This document shows positions 1 through 8,416 of a DNA stretch of 64,000 nt, piece by piece. Each line of letters starts with the position of its first letter. Position 1 is the stretch's first letter. The notes under the pieces are model-generated. The model was not told where the DNA came from. It searched no databases and saw nothing but the letters and a program-made list of their open reading frames with translations. The translations under genes and the position numbers were made by a program. Origin of the DNA: JAWMQL01 sp033283165. Lineage in GTDB: Bacteria > Pseudomonadota > Gammaproteobacteria > Pseudomonadales > Halieaceae. Location of the stretch: positions 248,001 through 312,000 of the forward strand of contig JAWMQL010000003.1 in NCBI GenBank assembly GCA_033283165.1, read 5' to 3'.

Positions 1-948
1 ATTGTTAACTCAGATTTTGGCGAGACCGACCCCACGTCCAATCCGCTGATAGACCTGCTGGCAAATCGCATTCTGGGCCGGGTGCCCGGTTTTCTCGATA
101 TGGAACGCAGCACCGAGAACTGGTCCCCGACGCTCAACCTGCAATGGGAGTTCAGCGACAGCGGCATGGCCTATGCGCGGGTTTCGCGCGGCTACAAGAG
201 CGGCGGCTTCAATCCCAGGGCGGTGGACGCGACGCGGCCTGACGTTTACGAATTCGACGACGAAAAGGTGGACGGGATCGAAATCGGCTCCAAGTTGAAG
301 CTGCTCGGCGGCGCGGCCACGATCAACGCGGCGTTGTTTTACTCCGAATTCACCGACCGCCAGGTCAGCACCTTCGTCGATACGGGGTTTATCGTGGGCA
401 ACGCCGCTGAATCAACCAGCAAAGGCCTTGAGATCGATGCCCGGCTGATCACCAGCCCGCACCTGATCTTTGGCCTGTCCATGGCCTACCTGAAATCGGA
501 GTTTGACGAGTTCAAGGATGCGGGCTGTGCCGGTGAGCAGCAGCGACTGATAAACCCCGTGCCCGGCTGCATAAACGAAGTCCAGGACCTCACCGGCCGC
601 ACGACCAAGAACGCGCCGGAATGGGGCGCGACGTTCACGACCAATGTCTTCTATCCTGTGGGCGAAAACCTGGAATTCCGCGCCGCACTGGACGTGATTT
701 ACTCCGATGCGTTCTACTTCGACCAGAGCCTGGATTCCAACCTGGTACAGGGCTCCTTCACCAAGATCAACGCGCGCCTGGCCCTGGCCAGCAGTGAAGA
801 TACCTGGGAAGTGGCGTTGATCGGCAAGAACCTCAGTGACGAGTTGACGCACGCCACCGGCGCCAACACCACCGCATTCACCGGCTCCTATTTCGCCAGT
901 GTCTCGGCGCCCCGCACGGTGGCGGTGGAGGCCAGCTATCGGTTCTGA
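1..948 (+). CDS. TonB-dependent receptor, C-terminal part (cut by window start)
   Basis: The reading frame is open from the first base and ends at the TGA at 946-948, so the N-terminal plug is outside the window. The visible part is outer-membrane barrel sequence typical of the FecA/CirA-like TonB receptor superfamily. It contains the strand SRGYKSGGFNPR, the family turn EFDDEKVDGIEIGSK, many alternating aromatic strands, and a terminal strand ending in Phe (VAVEASYRF), the usual outer-membrane assembly signal. Its role is energised uptake of a large or hydrophobic ligand across the outer membrane. The ligand cannot be read from sequence. The small membrane protein at 997 follows on the same strand and may be cotranscribed. 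Confidence 0.9.
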   Translation: MVNSDFGETDPTSNPLIDLLANRILGRVPGFLDMERSTENWSPTLNLQWEFSDSGMAYARVSRGYKSGGFNPRAVDATRPDVYEFDDEKVDGIEIGSKLKLLGGAATINAALFYSEFTDRQVSTFVDTGFIVGNAAESTSKGLEIDARLITSPHLIFGLSMAYLKSEFDEFKDAGCAGEQQRLINPVPGCINEVQDLTGRTTKNAPEWGATFTTNVFYPVGENLEFRAALDVIYSDAFYFDQSLDSNLVQGSFTKINARLALASSEDTWEVALIGKNLSDELTHATGANTTAFTGSYFASVSAPRTVAVEASYRF

Positions 949-996
949 CAGAGTCGCTGCGCACAACCCGGCGCCGCGCAACAGAGGACAGCTTAT

Positions 997-1584
997 ATGA
1001 CGGCAGTGATCATCTGGTCGACGGCCCTTTTCATCTACGCGCTGTTCTGGTGCTGGTACGTGGGGTTCCGACCCCGCGTAACGCCGGAAGAAGTCGAGGC
1101 GACCATGGCGCTGTTCCAGGGCGGTGGCACCTGGACTGCGCAGCAGCAGGAAAACCTGCGCAACTTTCTGGCCAATGACGACGGCAAGGATTTCGTCATG
1201 GTCAATCTCCTGCTGTTGAACCGGCCCCGAAGCGAATCGCGCAAGAAACTGAATGCCTACCAGAAAGTGTTCCTGGGACAGCTCCTGCGCAAGGCAGGGC
1301 ACCCGGTACTGATCGCCAGCGCGGCAGCGGGCAACATCGAAAACGTGGCGTCAGATCATGACGAGGGCTGGGGCGCTGCGGGCATGATCCGCTATCGCAG
1401 CCGGCGGGACCTGATGGAAATCCTTCCCGCAACCGTCGGCAGCGAGCACCATGCCCTGAAACTTGCCTCGCTGGAACGCACCTTCGCCTTCCCCGCATCA
1501 CCCTGGTTCCTGTTTGGCGGACCGAAGTTGTTGGCGCCTCTCGCGATCGCCCTGGTGGCGGCCCTTGTTCATCTCGCGCTGTGA
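997..1584 (+). CDS. Two-helix membrane protein with DUF1330-like core
   Basis: This 195-residue protein has a hydrophobic helix at about 3-23 and a second at the C-terminus (about 172-194). Between them is a soluble region of about 140 residues containing DFVMVNLLLLN and later GMIRYRSRRDLMEIL. That pattern resembles the ferredoxin-like DUF1330/dimeric alpha-beta barrel fold, which binds small molecules or dimerises. The domain assignment is inferred from these short stretches only. An AGAGGA sequence precedes the ATG. It follows the TonB receptor by 48 bases, so it could be its partner. No catalytic residue can be named. Confidence 0.6.
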   Translation: MTAVIIWSTALFIYALFWCWYVGFRPRVTPEEVEATMALFQGGGTWTAQQQENLRNFLANDDGKDFVMVNLLLLNRPRSESRKKLNAYQKVFLGQLLRKAGHPVLIASAAAGNIENVASDHDEGWGAAGMIRYRSRRDLMEILPATVGSEHHALKLASLERTFAFPASPWFLFGGPKLLAPLAIALVAALVHLAL

Positions 1585-1589
1585 CCTTA

Positions 1590-1665
1590 TTTGGGGTCAG
1601 ATTAAAAATAGAAAAAAGTACTCTGACCCCAAACAGGAACAGGGTCAGGGTAAAAACCCTGGCCC
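1590..1665. repeat. REP-like double inverted repeat between convergent genes
   Basis: There are two adjacent hairpins. The first has perfect 12-base arms, TTTGGGGTCAGA at 1590-1601 and its complement at 1622-1633, around an AT-rich 20-base loop. The second has arms GGGTCAGGGT at 1642-1651 and ACCCTGGCCC at 1656-1665 (one G-U pair) around AAAA. The TTTGGGGTCAGA arm is the kind of palindrome seen in many copies in gammaproteobacterial genomes, often with REP-associated transposases. It lies between converging genes and can also act as a bidirectional terminator. Confidence 0.7.
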
Positions 1666-1677
1666 CAGGCAGTGATT

Positions 1678-2889
1678 CTAAACCAGCTCGCGAATGGTCA
1701 GCTTGGCCAGTTGCGACATGTGCACCTCGTCGGGACCATCGGCGATACGACAGAAACGGGCGTGGGTGAACACGTCGGGAATCAGGGTATCCTGGCACAC
1801 ACCCATGCCACCGAAGACCTGCATGGCGCGGTCGGCAACGTTCTGGGCCATTTGCGGGCCGACGATCTTGACCATGGAAATATAGGGCAAGGCCGCCTTG
1901 ACGCCCTCCCTGTCCATCACCTCCGCGGCCTGCAGTACCAACAGGCGACACTGTTCGATTTCACAGCGGCAGCGCGCGATCTCGTGCTGGACGCTGGTCT
2001 TCTTGCTCAGTTTCTCGCCGAAGGCGACACGCTCCTCGGCGCGGGCACACATCAGTTCCAGGCAGCGCTGGGCAGCGCCCACCAGGGTCATGGCGTACTG
2101 GAACCGACCCGGCCCGAGGCGGCCCTGGGCTATCTCGAAACCACAGCCCTCACCCTTGATCATGTTGCTGACCGGCACCCGCACATCCTCGAACAGGAAT
2201 TCCGCCTCACCACCGGGTGAATGGAAGTTGTCGAAGACCCGCAGCGGTCGGACCAGCGTAATGCCCGGGGTATCCCGCGGCACCATGATAGTCGAGTGCT
2301 GGCGATGGCGCTCCGCCTCAGGGTTGGAGAGCCCCATCACCAGCATGATCTTGCAACGGTCGCCCACGGCATTGGTGGTCCACCACTTGCGGCCGTTGAG
2401 CACGTACTCGTCGCCCTCGCGCCTGATTTCCAGTTCCATGTTGGTGGCATCGGACGAGGCCACCTGCGGCTCGGTCATGGCGTAGGCAGAGCGAATTTCA
2501 CCGGCCAGCAGGGGTTCCAGCCACTGCGCCTGCTGTTCTGCCGTGCCATATCTGGCCAGCACCTCCATATTGCCCCGGTCCGGCGCGTTGCAGTTGAATA
2601 CCGACTGCGCCCACATCACCTTGCTCATGGTTTCGAACAGGGGGGCAATCTCCACATTGCTGAGACCGGGGCTCCAGGGCTGGTATTCATGGGGCAGGAA
2701 CAGGTTCCAGAGGCCCTCCGCTTTTGCTTTCTCGCGCAATCCGTCGAACCAGGTTGGCACCTGCCACAGATTGTCCTGGTCGAGTGTAAACGCCTGCCAG
2801 TCGTGCTCGCGGGGATAGATGTGCTCCTGCATAAACGCTTCGAGTCGGGCGTTCAAGCCCCGTACTCTGTCACTGACTTCAAAACCCAT
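1678..2889 (-). CDS. Acyl-CoA dehydrogenase (ACAD10/11-like group)
   Basis: This 403-residue FAD enzyme oxidises an acyl-CoA to the 2-enoyl-CoA. YAMTEP at about 136-141 is the flavin-binding loop, RKWWTTNA follows in the beta domain, and QVFGGMGV lies in the C-terminal helical domain. The end carries RIADGPDEVH, the form seen in ACAD10/11-type enzymes rather than the common GTxEI ending. The ATG at 2889 is chosen because GGAGAG precedes it by six bases. A longer start at 2925 is possible but lacks such a site. It is the last gene of the minus-strand run from 7139, 69 bases after the GST-like gene. The substrate is unknown; fatty or steroid side-chain acyl-CoAs are possible. Confidence 0.92.
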   Translation of the reverse strand: MGFEVSDRVRGLNARLEAFMQEHIYPREHDWQAFTLDQDNLWQVPTWFDGLREKAKAEGLWNLFLPHEYQPWSPGLSNVEIAPLFETMSKVMWAQSVFNCNAPDRGNMEVLARYGTAEQQAQWLEPLLAGEIRSAYAMTEPQVASSDATNMELEIRREGDEYVLNGRKWWTTNAVGDRCKIMLVMGLSNPEAERHRQHSTIMVPRDTPGITLVRPLRVFDNFHSPGGEAEFLFEDVRVPVSNMIKGEGCGFEIAQGRLGPGRFQYAMTLVGAAQRCLELMCARAEERVAFGEKLSKKTSVQHEIARCRCEIEQCRLLVLQAAEVMDREGVKAALPYISMVKIVGPQMAQNVADRAMQVFGGMGVCQDTLIPDVFTHARFCRIADGPDEVHMSQLAKLTIRELV

Positions 2890-2958
2890 AACGCCTCTCC
2901 ACTTGGAATGAAATGTTCTGATCAAGGATGATCGTCCGCCACCTCCCGGGGCAGCGAT

Positions 2959-4089
2959 TTATGCCTGCCAGACCTCCAGGTTGTCGGCGCGGATGATGCG
3001 CCGATCGAGTGTGCTGGTGAGAATGGCTGCCAGGCCACAGGCATCGAGCATCTCATCCACGCCGGCCCTGTCCTCAGGCGCCAGTGCCGCATAGGCATCC
3101 TGCACACGCTGCAACAGGTAGAAGCGGTACGGTTGGGCCAGGGCGCTGATGGTCTCGCCGCGCAGGGTAAACTCCGCCATACCGATGGCCTGGGCCGGGC
3201 GCCCTACCGCTGGGGCCCCGGCTTCGGGCTGAGTCTCGGCCAACCAGGCGTTGATGTGTGCGGCCGCCGCCAGGGTTTCCGGGACGAAATCCTCGGCCAG
3301 CACCCGCAGCACCGCCAACAGGGTTTCCGGCACCTGGTCACCCGCCAGGAACTCGATCCCGGCATCGAAGTACTCCGGCGCATCCTGGTCTGCGCGGTTC
3401 ATCCGCTCCACCCAGCGATACACCCGTGTGGCGCGCTGCTGCATCAGCCGTGCCGGGTGGGGGTCGCGCCCGAGGTGGGCATACATGGGCGCCAGCAGGC
3501 CGAAGTCACCCACACTGGGCCGCCAGCCCAGCAGGTAGGGATATAGCTCGAAATGGGCGTTGAGGGCGTCCAGGTATTCCAGGTACAGCGTCTCCACCAC
3601 ATCGCGGGTCTGGTCGGTGACACCGAAGATCATCGCGGCGTGGCGCATGCGATCCATCATGGCCTCGGTTTTTTCCTCGCGCTGGGGCAGATCCCGCTGG
3701 GAATACAGGAAGTGGTAGCGCACGAACCCGAGATTGTCCTCGGGAAAATTCCAGCGGTAGTGCATGGCCGGCCGCAGCAGGCCATCGGTGCCGATCACAT
3801 CGAACAGGGCGCTGACAATCTGCTGCCGGGGTCCGGCCGGGCGACAGGGCCGGCCGTTGGTGGCCTCGAAATGCTCGATAATCGCCGCACCGTCGCGGAT
3901 AACCTCGCCATCCGGGGTCACCAGCGTGGGTATCGTCGGCAGTTTGGCCCTGGGCAGCACCTCGGCCTTGAAACTCTCGTGCCCGGTGGACAACTCCCGA
4001 AAAGGAATCCCCTGCTTGATCAGGTAGGCGCGGGCCCGGCCTGAATAAAGTGAGTGGGTGATGGCGTAGAGCTTGTGTTCGCGGGTCAT
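2959..4089 (-). CDS. Long GST-like protein
   Basis: This is a 376-residue protein whose first 80 residues form a glutathione S-transferase thioredoxin fold: a YAITHSLYSGRARAYL start, PTIPTLVTPDG with the cis-proline, and RDGAAIIEHFE at the glutathione site. The helical part is much longer than in ordinary GSTs (about 200-220 residues in total). It contains YLLGWRPSVGDFGLL, the usual GST helix-6 N-capping region. AAGGAG precedes the ATG. The ATG overlaps the stop of the upstream sulfatase by ATGA, so the two are translationally coupled. It may conjugate, isomerise or cleave an ether in a breakdown product. A related long GST-like protein is at 15852. Confidence 0.8.
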   Translation of the reverse strand: MTREHKLYAITHSLYSGRARAYLIKQGIPFRELSTGHESFKAEVLPRAKLPTIPTLVTPDGEVIRDGAAIIEHFEATNGRPCRPAGPRQQIVSALFDVIGTDGLLRPAMHYRWNFPEDNLGFVRYHFLYSQRDLPQREEKTEAMMDRMRHAAMIFGVTDQTRDVVETLYLEYLDALNAHFELYPYLLGWRPSVGDFGLLAPMYAHLGRDPHPARLMQQRATRVYRWVERMNRADQDAPEYFDAGIEFLAGDQVPETLLAVLRVLAEDFVPETLAAAAHINAWLAETQPEAGAPAVGRPAQAIGMAEFTLRGETISALAQPYRFYLLQRVQDAYAALAPEDRAGVDEMLDACGLAAILTSTLDRRIIRADNLEVWQA

Positions 4090-5900
4090 GTCCGGGGGCT
4101 CCTTGTGATGCGGTAGGCGACGTAAAACGGTGCCAGCACCAGCAGCACCAACAGGAGAACGATGATGTCGTCCCGCAGTTGCGTCTTCAGGGTATTGGCG
4201 ACCAACTGCTTCATCTGGGAGTAGCCGGCGGGCATTGGCAACACGCCATTGTCCCGCCGGAATCCATCGTAGCGGGACAGCATGCGCTGAAACCGCGCCG
4301 GGTGCAAAGCCGCCAGGTCGGTGGTTTCGCCCGGGTCCTCGACAATATTGAACAGCCGCCACTGGCCATCGCCCAGCGGCGGCTGGTTGACCACCAGCTT
4401 GTAATCCCCCTGGAACAGGGCCGCGTGGCCGGTCAGTTCGTAGCCCACCGCGTCATCGGGACCGTAAACGCGAGACACCTCACCGGAAAGCAGGGGCGTC
4501 AGGTCGCGACCGGTCATCGGCTGCACCGGACGGCCGGCGTAGCGCTCGCCGGGCCGGGGAACACCCGCCAGCGAGAGGATGGTGGGTGTAATGTCAGTGG
4601 CCCAGGCGAAGGCCCGAGTCAGCTCCTGCTGGCGCGCCACGCGCTCGCCGGCGATCACCAGGGGCACGCGCATCCCGCCCTCGCCGGTGTAAAACTTGAA
4701 GTACGCCAGGGGACTGGCGGAGGCACTGGCAAAGCTGGGGCTGATGGTGTTGTAGCTGCCCTGCAGGCCGAGGCGCTCGTAGTCGAGGTGGTAGCCGAGC
4801 CGCGCAGGCCCCATTCGAACGGGAAAGGCCTGCGGGTCGACCGGACCACTGGCCTCGCTGCCGTTGTCCGAGGTGAAAATGAAAATCGTGTTGTCGTACT
4901 GACCCTGCGCCTTGAGATGGCTGATCAGCCGGCCGATGTGAAAGTCCATGGCCTCGATCATGCCGGCGTACACTGCCATGCGCTTGGCCTCGTAGCGCCG
5001 GCGCTCGTCGCTGAGGGCATCCCAGTCGCCGGTGGTTGTCATACGCACCATGGACGTATCCGCCGGCACAATGCCCAGGGCTACAGCCCGCTCCAGGCGT
5101 TGCTGGCGCAGGGCTTCCCAGCCGGCATCGTAAACGCCAAGGTAGCGATCGCTATATTCCCGGGGCGCCTGCACCGGCATGTGCACGGCCATGAACGGCA
5201 GGTAGGCGAAGAAGGGCTGGCCGTCCTCAAGGTTGCTGTCGATAAACTCGATCATTTTGTCCACGAGGAATTGCGAAGAATAGAAATCCTCTGGCAGGGT
5301 GAAACGCTCGCCGTCGGCAAACCAGTTGGCCTGGTCATACAGGGGCAGGTAGGGGCGCTGCTCCCAGTGATCGGCCCCGGAGTCCATCATCGCGACGGTG
5401 CGCTCAAAGCCGCGGCGACCTGGCCGCTTGTCCGGCGCCAGGCCCAGGTGCCATTTGCCCGCCAGGTAGGTGTGGTAACCCGCGTCTTCCAACAGGGTCG
5501 CGACGGTAACCACGTCATCCCCGAGCAGCCCCTGGTAATGACTGGCAGTGCGCTGTTCCGGCGCCAACATCTCCGGGATATTGGGCACCCCCGCCAGGTG
5601 GTTGTTCACCCCGGTCAGCAACATGGCCCGCGCCGGGGCGCAGTTCGCGGCGGTGTGGTAATTGGTAAAGCTCAGCCCCGCCCGGGCCAGCGCGGACAGG
5701 GTCGGGGTGTTGATTTCACTGCCATAGGGGGCGATATCGGTGTAACCGAGGTCGTCCGCGAGAATAAACACGATATTGGGGCGGGCGGTATCCGGCTTTA
5801 CTTCCCACGGCGTCTCCGCCACCTCCCCGGCAAGCAGAACGCCGGGGATCAAGCACAGTACCGCCGCGATGAGCGCGCGCCAGCGGCTGGTCAATGGCAC
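4086..5900 (-). CDS. Membrane-anchored Cys-type sulfatase
   Basis: This arylsulfatase-family (S1) enzyme has about 604 residues. A signal peptide precedes RPNIVFILADD (metal-binding Asp at about 49-50). The formylglycine motif is CAPAR at 87-91, where the Cys must be converted to formylglycine for activity. Further on are GKWHLGL and FTSDNGSEASG, both active-site segments. A C-terminal hydrophobic helix followed by basic residues (about 578-600) suggests a membrane anchor facing the periplasm. GTG at 5900 is chosen because it lies four bases after the upstream stop and puts the signal peptide at the N-terminus. An upstream start at 5972 would overlap the neighbour. It hydrolyses a sulfate ester; the substrate is unknown. 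It is closely similar in layout to the sulfatase at 34327. Confidence 0.92.
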   Translation of the reverse strand: MPLTSRWRALIAAVLCLIPGVLLAGEVAETPWEVKPDTARPNIVFILADDLGYTDIAPYGSEINTPTLSALARAGLSFTNYHTAANCAPARAMLLTGVNNHLAGVPNIPEMLAPEQRTASHYQGLLGDDVVTVATLLEDAGYHTYLAGKWHLGLAPDKRPGRRGFERTVAMMDSGADHWEQRPYLPLYDQANWFADGERFTLPEDFYSSQFLVDKMIEFIDSNLEDGQPFFAYLPFMAVHMPVQAPREYSDRYLGVYDAGWEALRQQRLERAVALGIVPADTSMVRMTTTGDWDALSDERRRYEAKRMAVYAGMIEAMDFHIGRLISHLKAQGQYDNTIFIFTSDNGSEASGPVDPQAFPVRMGPARLGYHLDYERLGLQGSYNTISPSFASASASPLAYFKFYTGEGGMRVPLVIAGERVARQQELTRAFAWATDITPTILSLAGVPRPGERYAGRPVQPMTGRDLTPLLSGEVSRVYGPDDAVGYELTGHAALFQGDYKLVVNQPPLGDGQWRLFNIVEDPGETTDLAALHPARFQRMLSRYDGFRRDNGVLPMPAGYSQMKQLVANTLKTQLRDDIIVLLLVLLVLAPFYVAYRITRSPRT

Positions 5901-5904
5901 GAAC

Positions 5905-6282
5905 TCAGCTCCGCGTGGCGAGGCGACGGGACGCCACCAGCAGAACCAGTGTAACCATGATCTCCACGGCAATCAGGTCCAGCGCCAGGGTCGCATCGTG
6001 CAACAACCAGGCCACGATACGACCCAGGGCGGTGATCGACAGCAGCATCATCGCGGGGTAGTACCAGCTGCGACGACCGCTGACCAGGGCGATCAGGATA
6101 CACGCGCCCAGGGTCAGGAAGAACCCGGCCATATCACCCACCTGGGAACTGAGCGCCACACCCTGCCCCAGGCTCAGGCCGAACATCGGCGCCACGCCCG
6201 CGGGCGCCACCAGCCAACGCACGCCGGTAACCACGAAAAGGATAGCGGACAGAACGGCCAACACTTGCACTACCCTGTTCAT
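5905..6282 (-). CDS. DUF4345-like four-helix membrane protein
   Basis: This 125-residue protein is almost entirely four transmembrane helices, with few polar residues between them. Layout and size resemble DUF4345 proteins, whose function is unknown. Its ATG overlaps the stop of the PfpI-like gene upstream (ATGA), and its own stop is four bases before the sulfatase start. All three neighbours are also membrane-tethered or exported, so it may help to localise or fold them. That is inference from context. Confidence 0.7.
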   Translation of the reverse strand: MNRVVQVLAVLSAILFVVTGVRWLVAPAGVAPMFGLSLGQGVALSSQVGDMAGFFLTLGACILIALVSGRRSWYYPAMMLLSITALGRIVAWLLHDATLALDLIAVEIMVTLVLLVASRRLATRS

Positions 6283-7139
6283 TGCGCCGCTCCACGATGC
6301 GCCAGGATTCGCATCATATTGTGGGCCGTTGCCAGTCCGGAATTCTGGTTCTGGCCGGTGACGAAACGCTGTTCGTCGTCTACCACCACGTGGGTTGCCA
6401 GAAAGTCGCGGAACGCGGTCTGGCTCTCGAACCGGGCGCCCGCCTTGCGCAGCTCGGTCTCTGGGTGCAGGGGTGTCAGCTCAATACCGAGTTCCCTGAT
6501 CTGCTTGTCGGTCACGCCGGTCATGCGCCGACCCGCCACCAGCAACCCGCCGTCGCGCTCTCGGGCCCTGACCAGTCCAAGCACACCATGGCACACACCA
6601 CCGATGACCGCGGCTTTCTCGCCGTAATAGGATTCGGTGATTTTCTCAGCCAGCTTTGTTGACTGGGCCAGGTCGTAGGCCGCGCCCCAGCCGCCAGCGA
6701 TAAACACGATGTCGTAATCCTCGATTTCGATCTCGCCGATGGGAATGGAATGCTTTACCCTGGCCTGGGCCACCGGGTCGTGCAGGTAGCGCTCATCCTC
6801 AGGGGATTTGGTAGCAAAAATAAAACTCTGCGGATCGATGGGTATCTCACCCCCCGCAATGCTCGCCACGTCCACCTCCATCTCCCCGTCGAGGAAGGCG
6901 TAGTATGGGTGGGTCAGCTCTGAACCCCAGACCCCTGTTGCCGCCCCCCCGGTTTCGCCGGGGGCGGACAGCACGCCATGGCTGGTGGTAATCACCAGCG
7001 CCCGCTTGCCCGGCAGCGAAAAGCGCTGACCGGTGTATTCGGGGTGGAGACCGGCCTTGTGCAGGAGGGTCGGCAGTGAAAGCAGGAAAATGGCCGCCAG
7101 CACTCCCAGACCCGCCAGGGCCAACAACAGTTTCTTCAT
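6279..7139 (-). CDS. Membrane-anchored DJ-1/PfpI family protein
   Basis: This 286-residue protein has an N-terminal hydrophobic anchor (about 3-21) and then a class-I glutamine amidotransferase-like domain. IVFIAGGWGA lies at about 144-153 and the nucleophile elbow is GGVCHG with Cys183-His184. A Glu from the acidic stretch before the domain may complete the site, as in Hsp31/HchA-like proteins. Members include glyoxalase III-type deglycases, chaperones and hydratases, so a precise reaction cannot be given. The anchor is unusual, since most DJ-1 proteins are cytosolic. It is the first gene of the minus-strand operon ending at 1678, and its promoter region holds a dyad at 7190-7212. Confidence 0.85.
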   Translation of the reverse strand: MKKLLLALAGLGVLAAIFLLSLPTLLHKAGLHPEYTGQRFSLPGKRALVITTSHGVLSAPGETGGAATGVWGSELTHPYYAFLDGEMEVDVASIAGGEIPIDPQSFIFATKSPEDERYLHDPVAQARVKHSIPIGEIEIEDYDIVFIAGGWGAAYDLAQSTKLAEKITESYYGEKAAVIGGVCHGVLGLVRARERDGGLLVAGRRMTGVTDKQIRELGIELTPLHPETELRKAGARFESQTAFRDFLATHVVVDDEQRFVTGQNQNSGLATAHNMMRILAHRGAAQ

Positions 7140-7189
7140 CCACTATCCTCCAGGACCTGCGCGGCGCGATAACCGGGCTGGCAAATATA

Positions 7190-7212
7190 TATCGACAGTA
7201 TTTATGCCATTA
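7190..7212. promoter_or_regulatory. Predicted TetR operator, site A
   Basis: The 23-base element reads TATCGACA-N7-TGCCATTA on the plus strand, which is TAATGGCA-N7-TGTCGATA on the minus strand. It matches two other sites at 15809-15831 and 18103-18125 in spacing and half-site. It lies between divergent genes, about 50 bases from each start. It overlaps the -35 box and spacer of the promoter at 7192-7220, as expected for a repressor site. Assignment to the TetR protein encoded at 15182 is inference. Confidence 0.55.
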
Positions 7213-7220
7213 TGTATGAT
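7192..7220 (+). promoter_or_regulatory. Sigma70-like promoter for the MBL hydrolase gene
   Basis: TCGACA at 7192-7197 and TATGAT at 7215-7220 are separated by exactly 17 bases. Each differs from consensus at one position. It points towards the gene starting at 7269, giving a leader of roughly 40 bases. Operator site A covers the -35 box and spacer. Confidence 0.55.
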
Positions 7221-7268
7221 ACACCCGACAAAGTCCACACTGACCGGGATTTTCAACGGGAGATCACG

Positions 7269-8339
7269 ATGAAAAAAGTCCTTACCGTTATCGGTATCGT
7301 TCTTATCGCAGGGGTAATTGCCTACAGCCAGCGCGCCAGCATCGCGCAACGCCTGATGGCAAAGGGCCTGGAGTCCCGCATGGGGGCCGATGTGATCGCA
7401 GACATGGAGGACGGCCTGCACCTGGCGCTGTGCGGTGCCGGCGGCCCCTTGCCCGCCCCCAACGCCTCGGGACCCTGCGTGGCCATTGTGGCCGGCAAGC
7501 AGCTGTTCGTGGTTGACGCGGGCACGGACGGCCCGCGTAACCTGGCGCGCATGGGCTACCAGACCGGCACCCTGCAGGGCGTATTCCTGACCCATTTTCA
7601 CTCCGATCATATCGATGGCCTGGGTGAAATGAGCACCCTGCGCTGGGCCGGCGGAGACAACGCCACGCCGCTGCCCGTTTATGGCCCCGAGGGGGTGGAA
7701 CAGGTAGTCGATGGCTTCAACGCCGCCTACGCCCAGGACTTCACCTACCGTCACGCGCACCACGGAGATCTGGTCGCGCCCATGAGCGCCGCCGGCCTGC
7801 AGGCCAAACCCTTCAGCAAGCCGGCCATGGGCGAACTGGCCCTGGTGTACGAGGGTGAGGGACTCAAGGTTGAAGCGCTGGCTGTGGACCACTCGCCGGT
7901 TAAACCCGCAGTGGGCTACCGCTTCACATATAAGGGGCGGACGATCCTGGTTACGGGCGACACCACCAAACAGGCCAATATCCAGAACTTTGCGCAAGGC
8001 ATCGACCTGCTGGTGCACGAGGCCCTGGCCCCGAACCTGGTCAACATGATGCACGACACGGCAAACAAGTTGGGCAACCAGATCATGGCGAAAATCACCC
8101 ATGACATTCTCGACTACCACGCCAGCCCGGTGGAAGCCGCTGAGACCGCGCGCGATGCCGGCGTCGGTCACCTGCTGTACTACCATATCGTCCCGCCGCT
8201 GGTTATTCCCGGCCAGGAGGCCCTGTACCTGGATGGCGCGGGGGAGATATTCCCGGACTATACTATCGGCAAGGATGGCGTGGCCTTTTCACTGCCCGCC
8301 AACTCAAAGAACATCATCAAAACCAGTGAGGGCCTGTAG
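7269..8339 (+). CDS. MBL-fold metallo-hydrolase with N-terminal anchor
   Basis: This 356-residue protein has an N-terminal hydrophobic helix (4-20) that is a signal or membrane anchor. The metallo-beta-lactamase domain follows. It includes LTHFHSDHIDGL with metal ligands His109, His111, Asp113 and His114, then VTGDTT with a bridging Asp, and a late His in YYHIVPP. Overall form is close to RNase Z/AtsA-type MBL hydrolases, which cleave phosphate, sulfate or lactone esters. The ATG at 7269 is preferred to an upstream start at 7212 because GGGAG precedes it and because 7212 lies within the promoter. It is divergent from the sulfatase operon and shares operator site A. The substrate is unknown. 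Confidence 0.87.
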   Translation: MKKVLTVIGIVLIAGVIAYSQRASIAQRLMAKGLESRMGADVIADMEDGLHLALCGAGGPLPAPNASGPCVAIVAGKQLFVVDAGTDGPRNLARMGYQTGTLQGVFLTHFHSDHIDGLGEMSTLRWAGGDNATPLPVYGPEGVEQVVDGFNAAYAQDFTYRHAHHGDLVAPMSAAGLQAKPFSKPAMGELALVYEGEGLKVEALAVDHSPVKPAVGYRFTYKGRTILVTGDTTKQANIQNFAQGIDLLVHEALAPNLVNMMHDTANKLGNQIMAKITHDILDYHASPVEAAETARDAGVGHLLYYHIVPPLVIPGQEALYLDGAGEIFPDYTIGKDGVAFSLPANSKNIIKTSEGL

Positions 8340-8416
8340 ACGGACGGTGGCCTCCACGAATTCATCGGAAAGAACACCGGTGCTCAACCGGCCCCGGTAA
8401 CAGCCAGGATCAACAC

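Noticed and set aside
4179..5954. Long open frame (591 codons) on the plus strand
   Set aside because: It is antisense to the sulfatase gene, whose motifs and signal peptide are clear. Long antisense frames are common in high-GC DNA.
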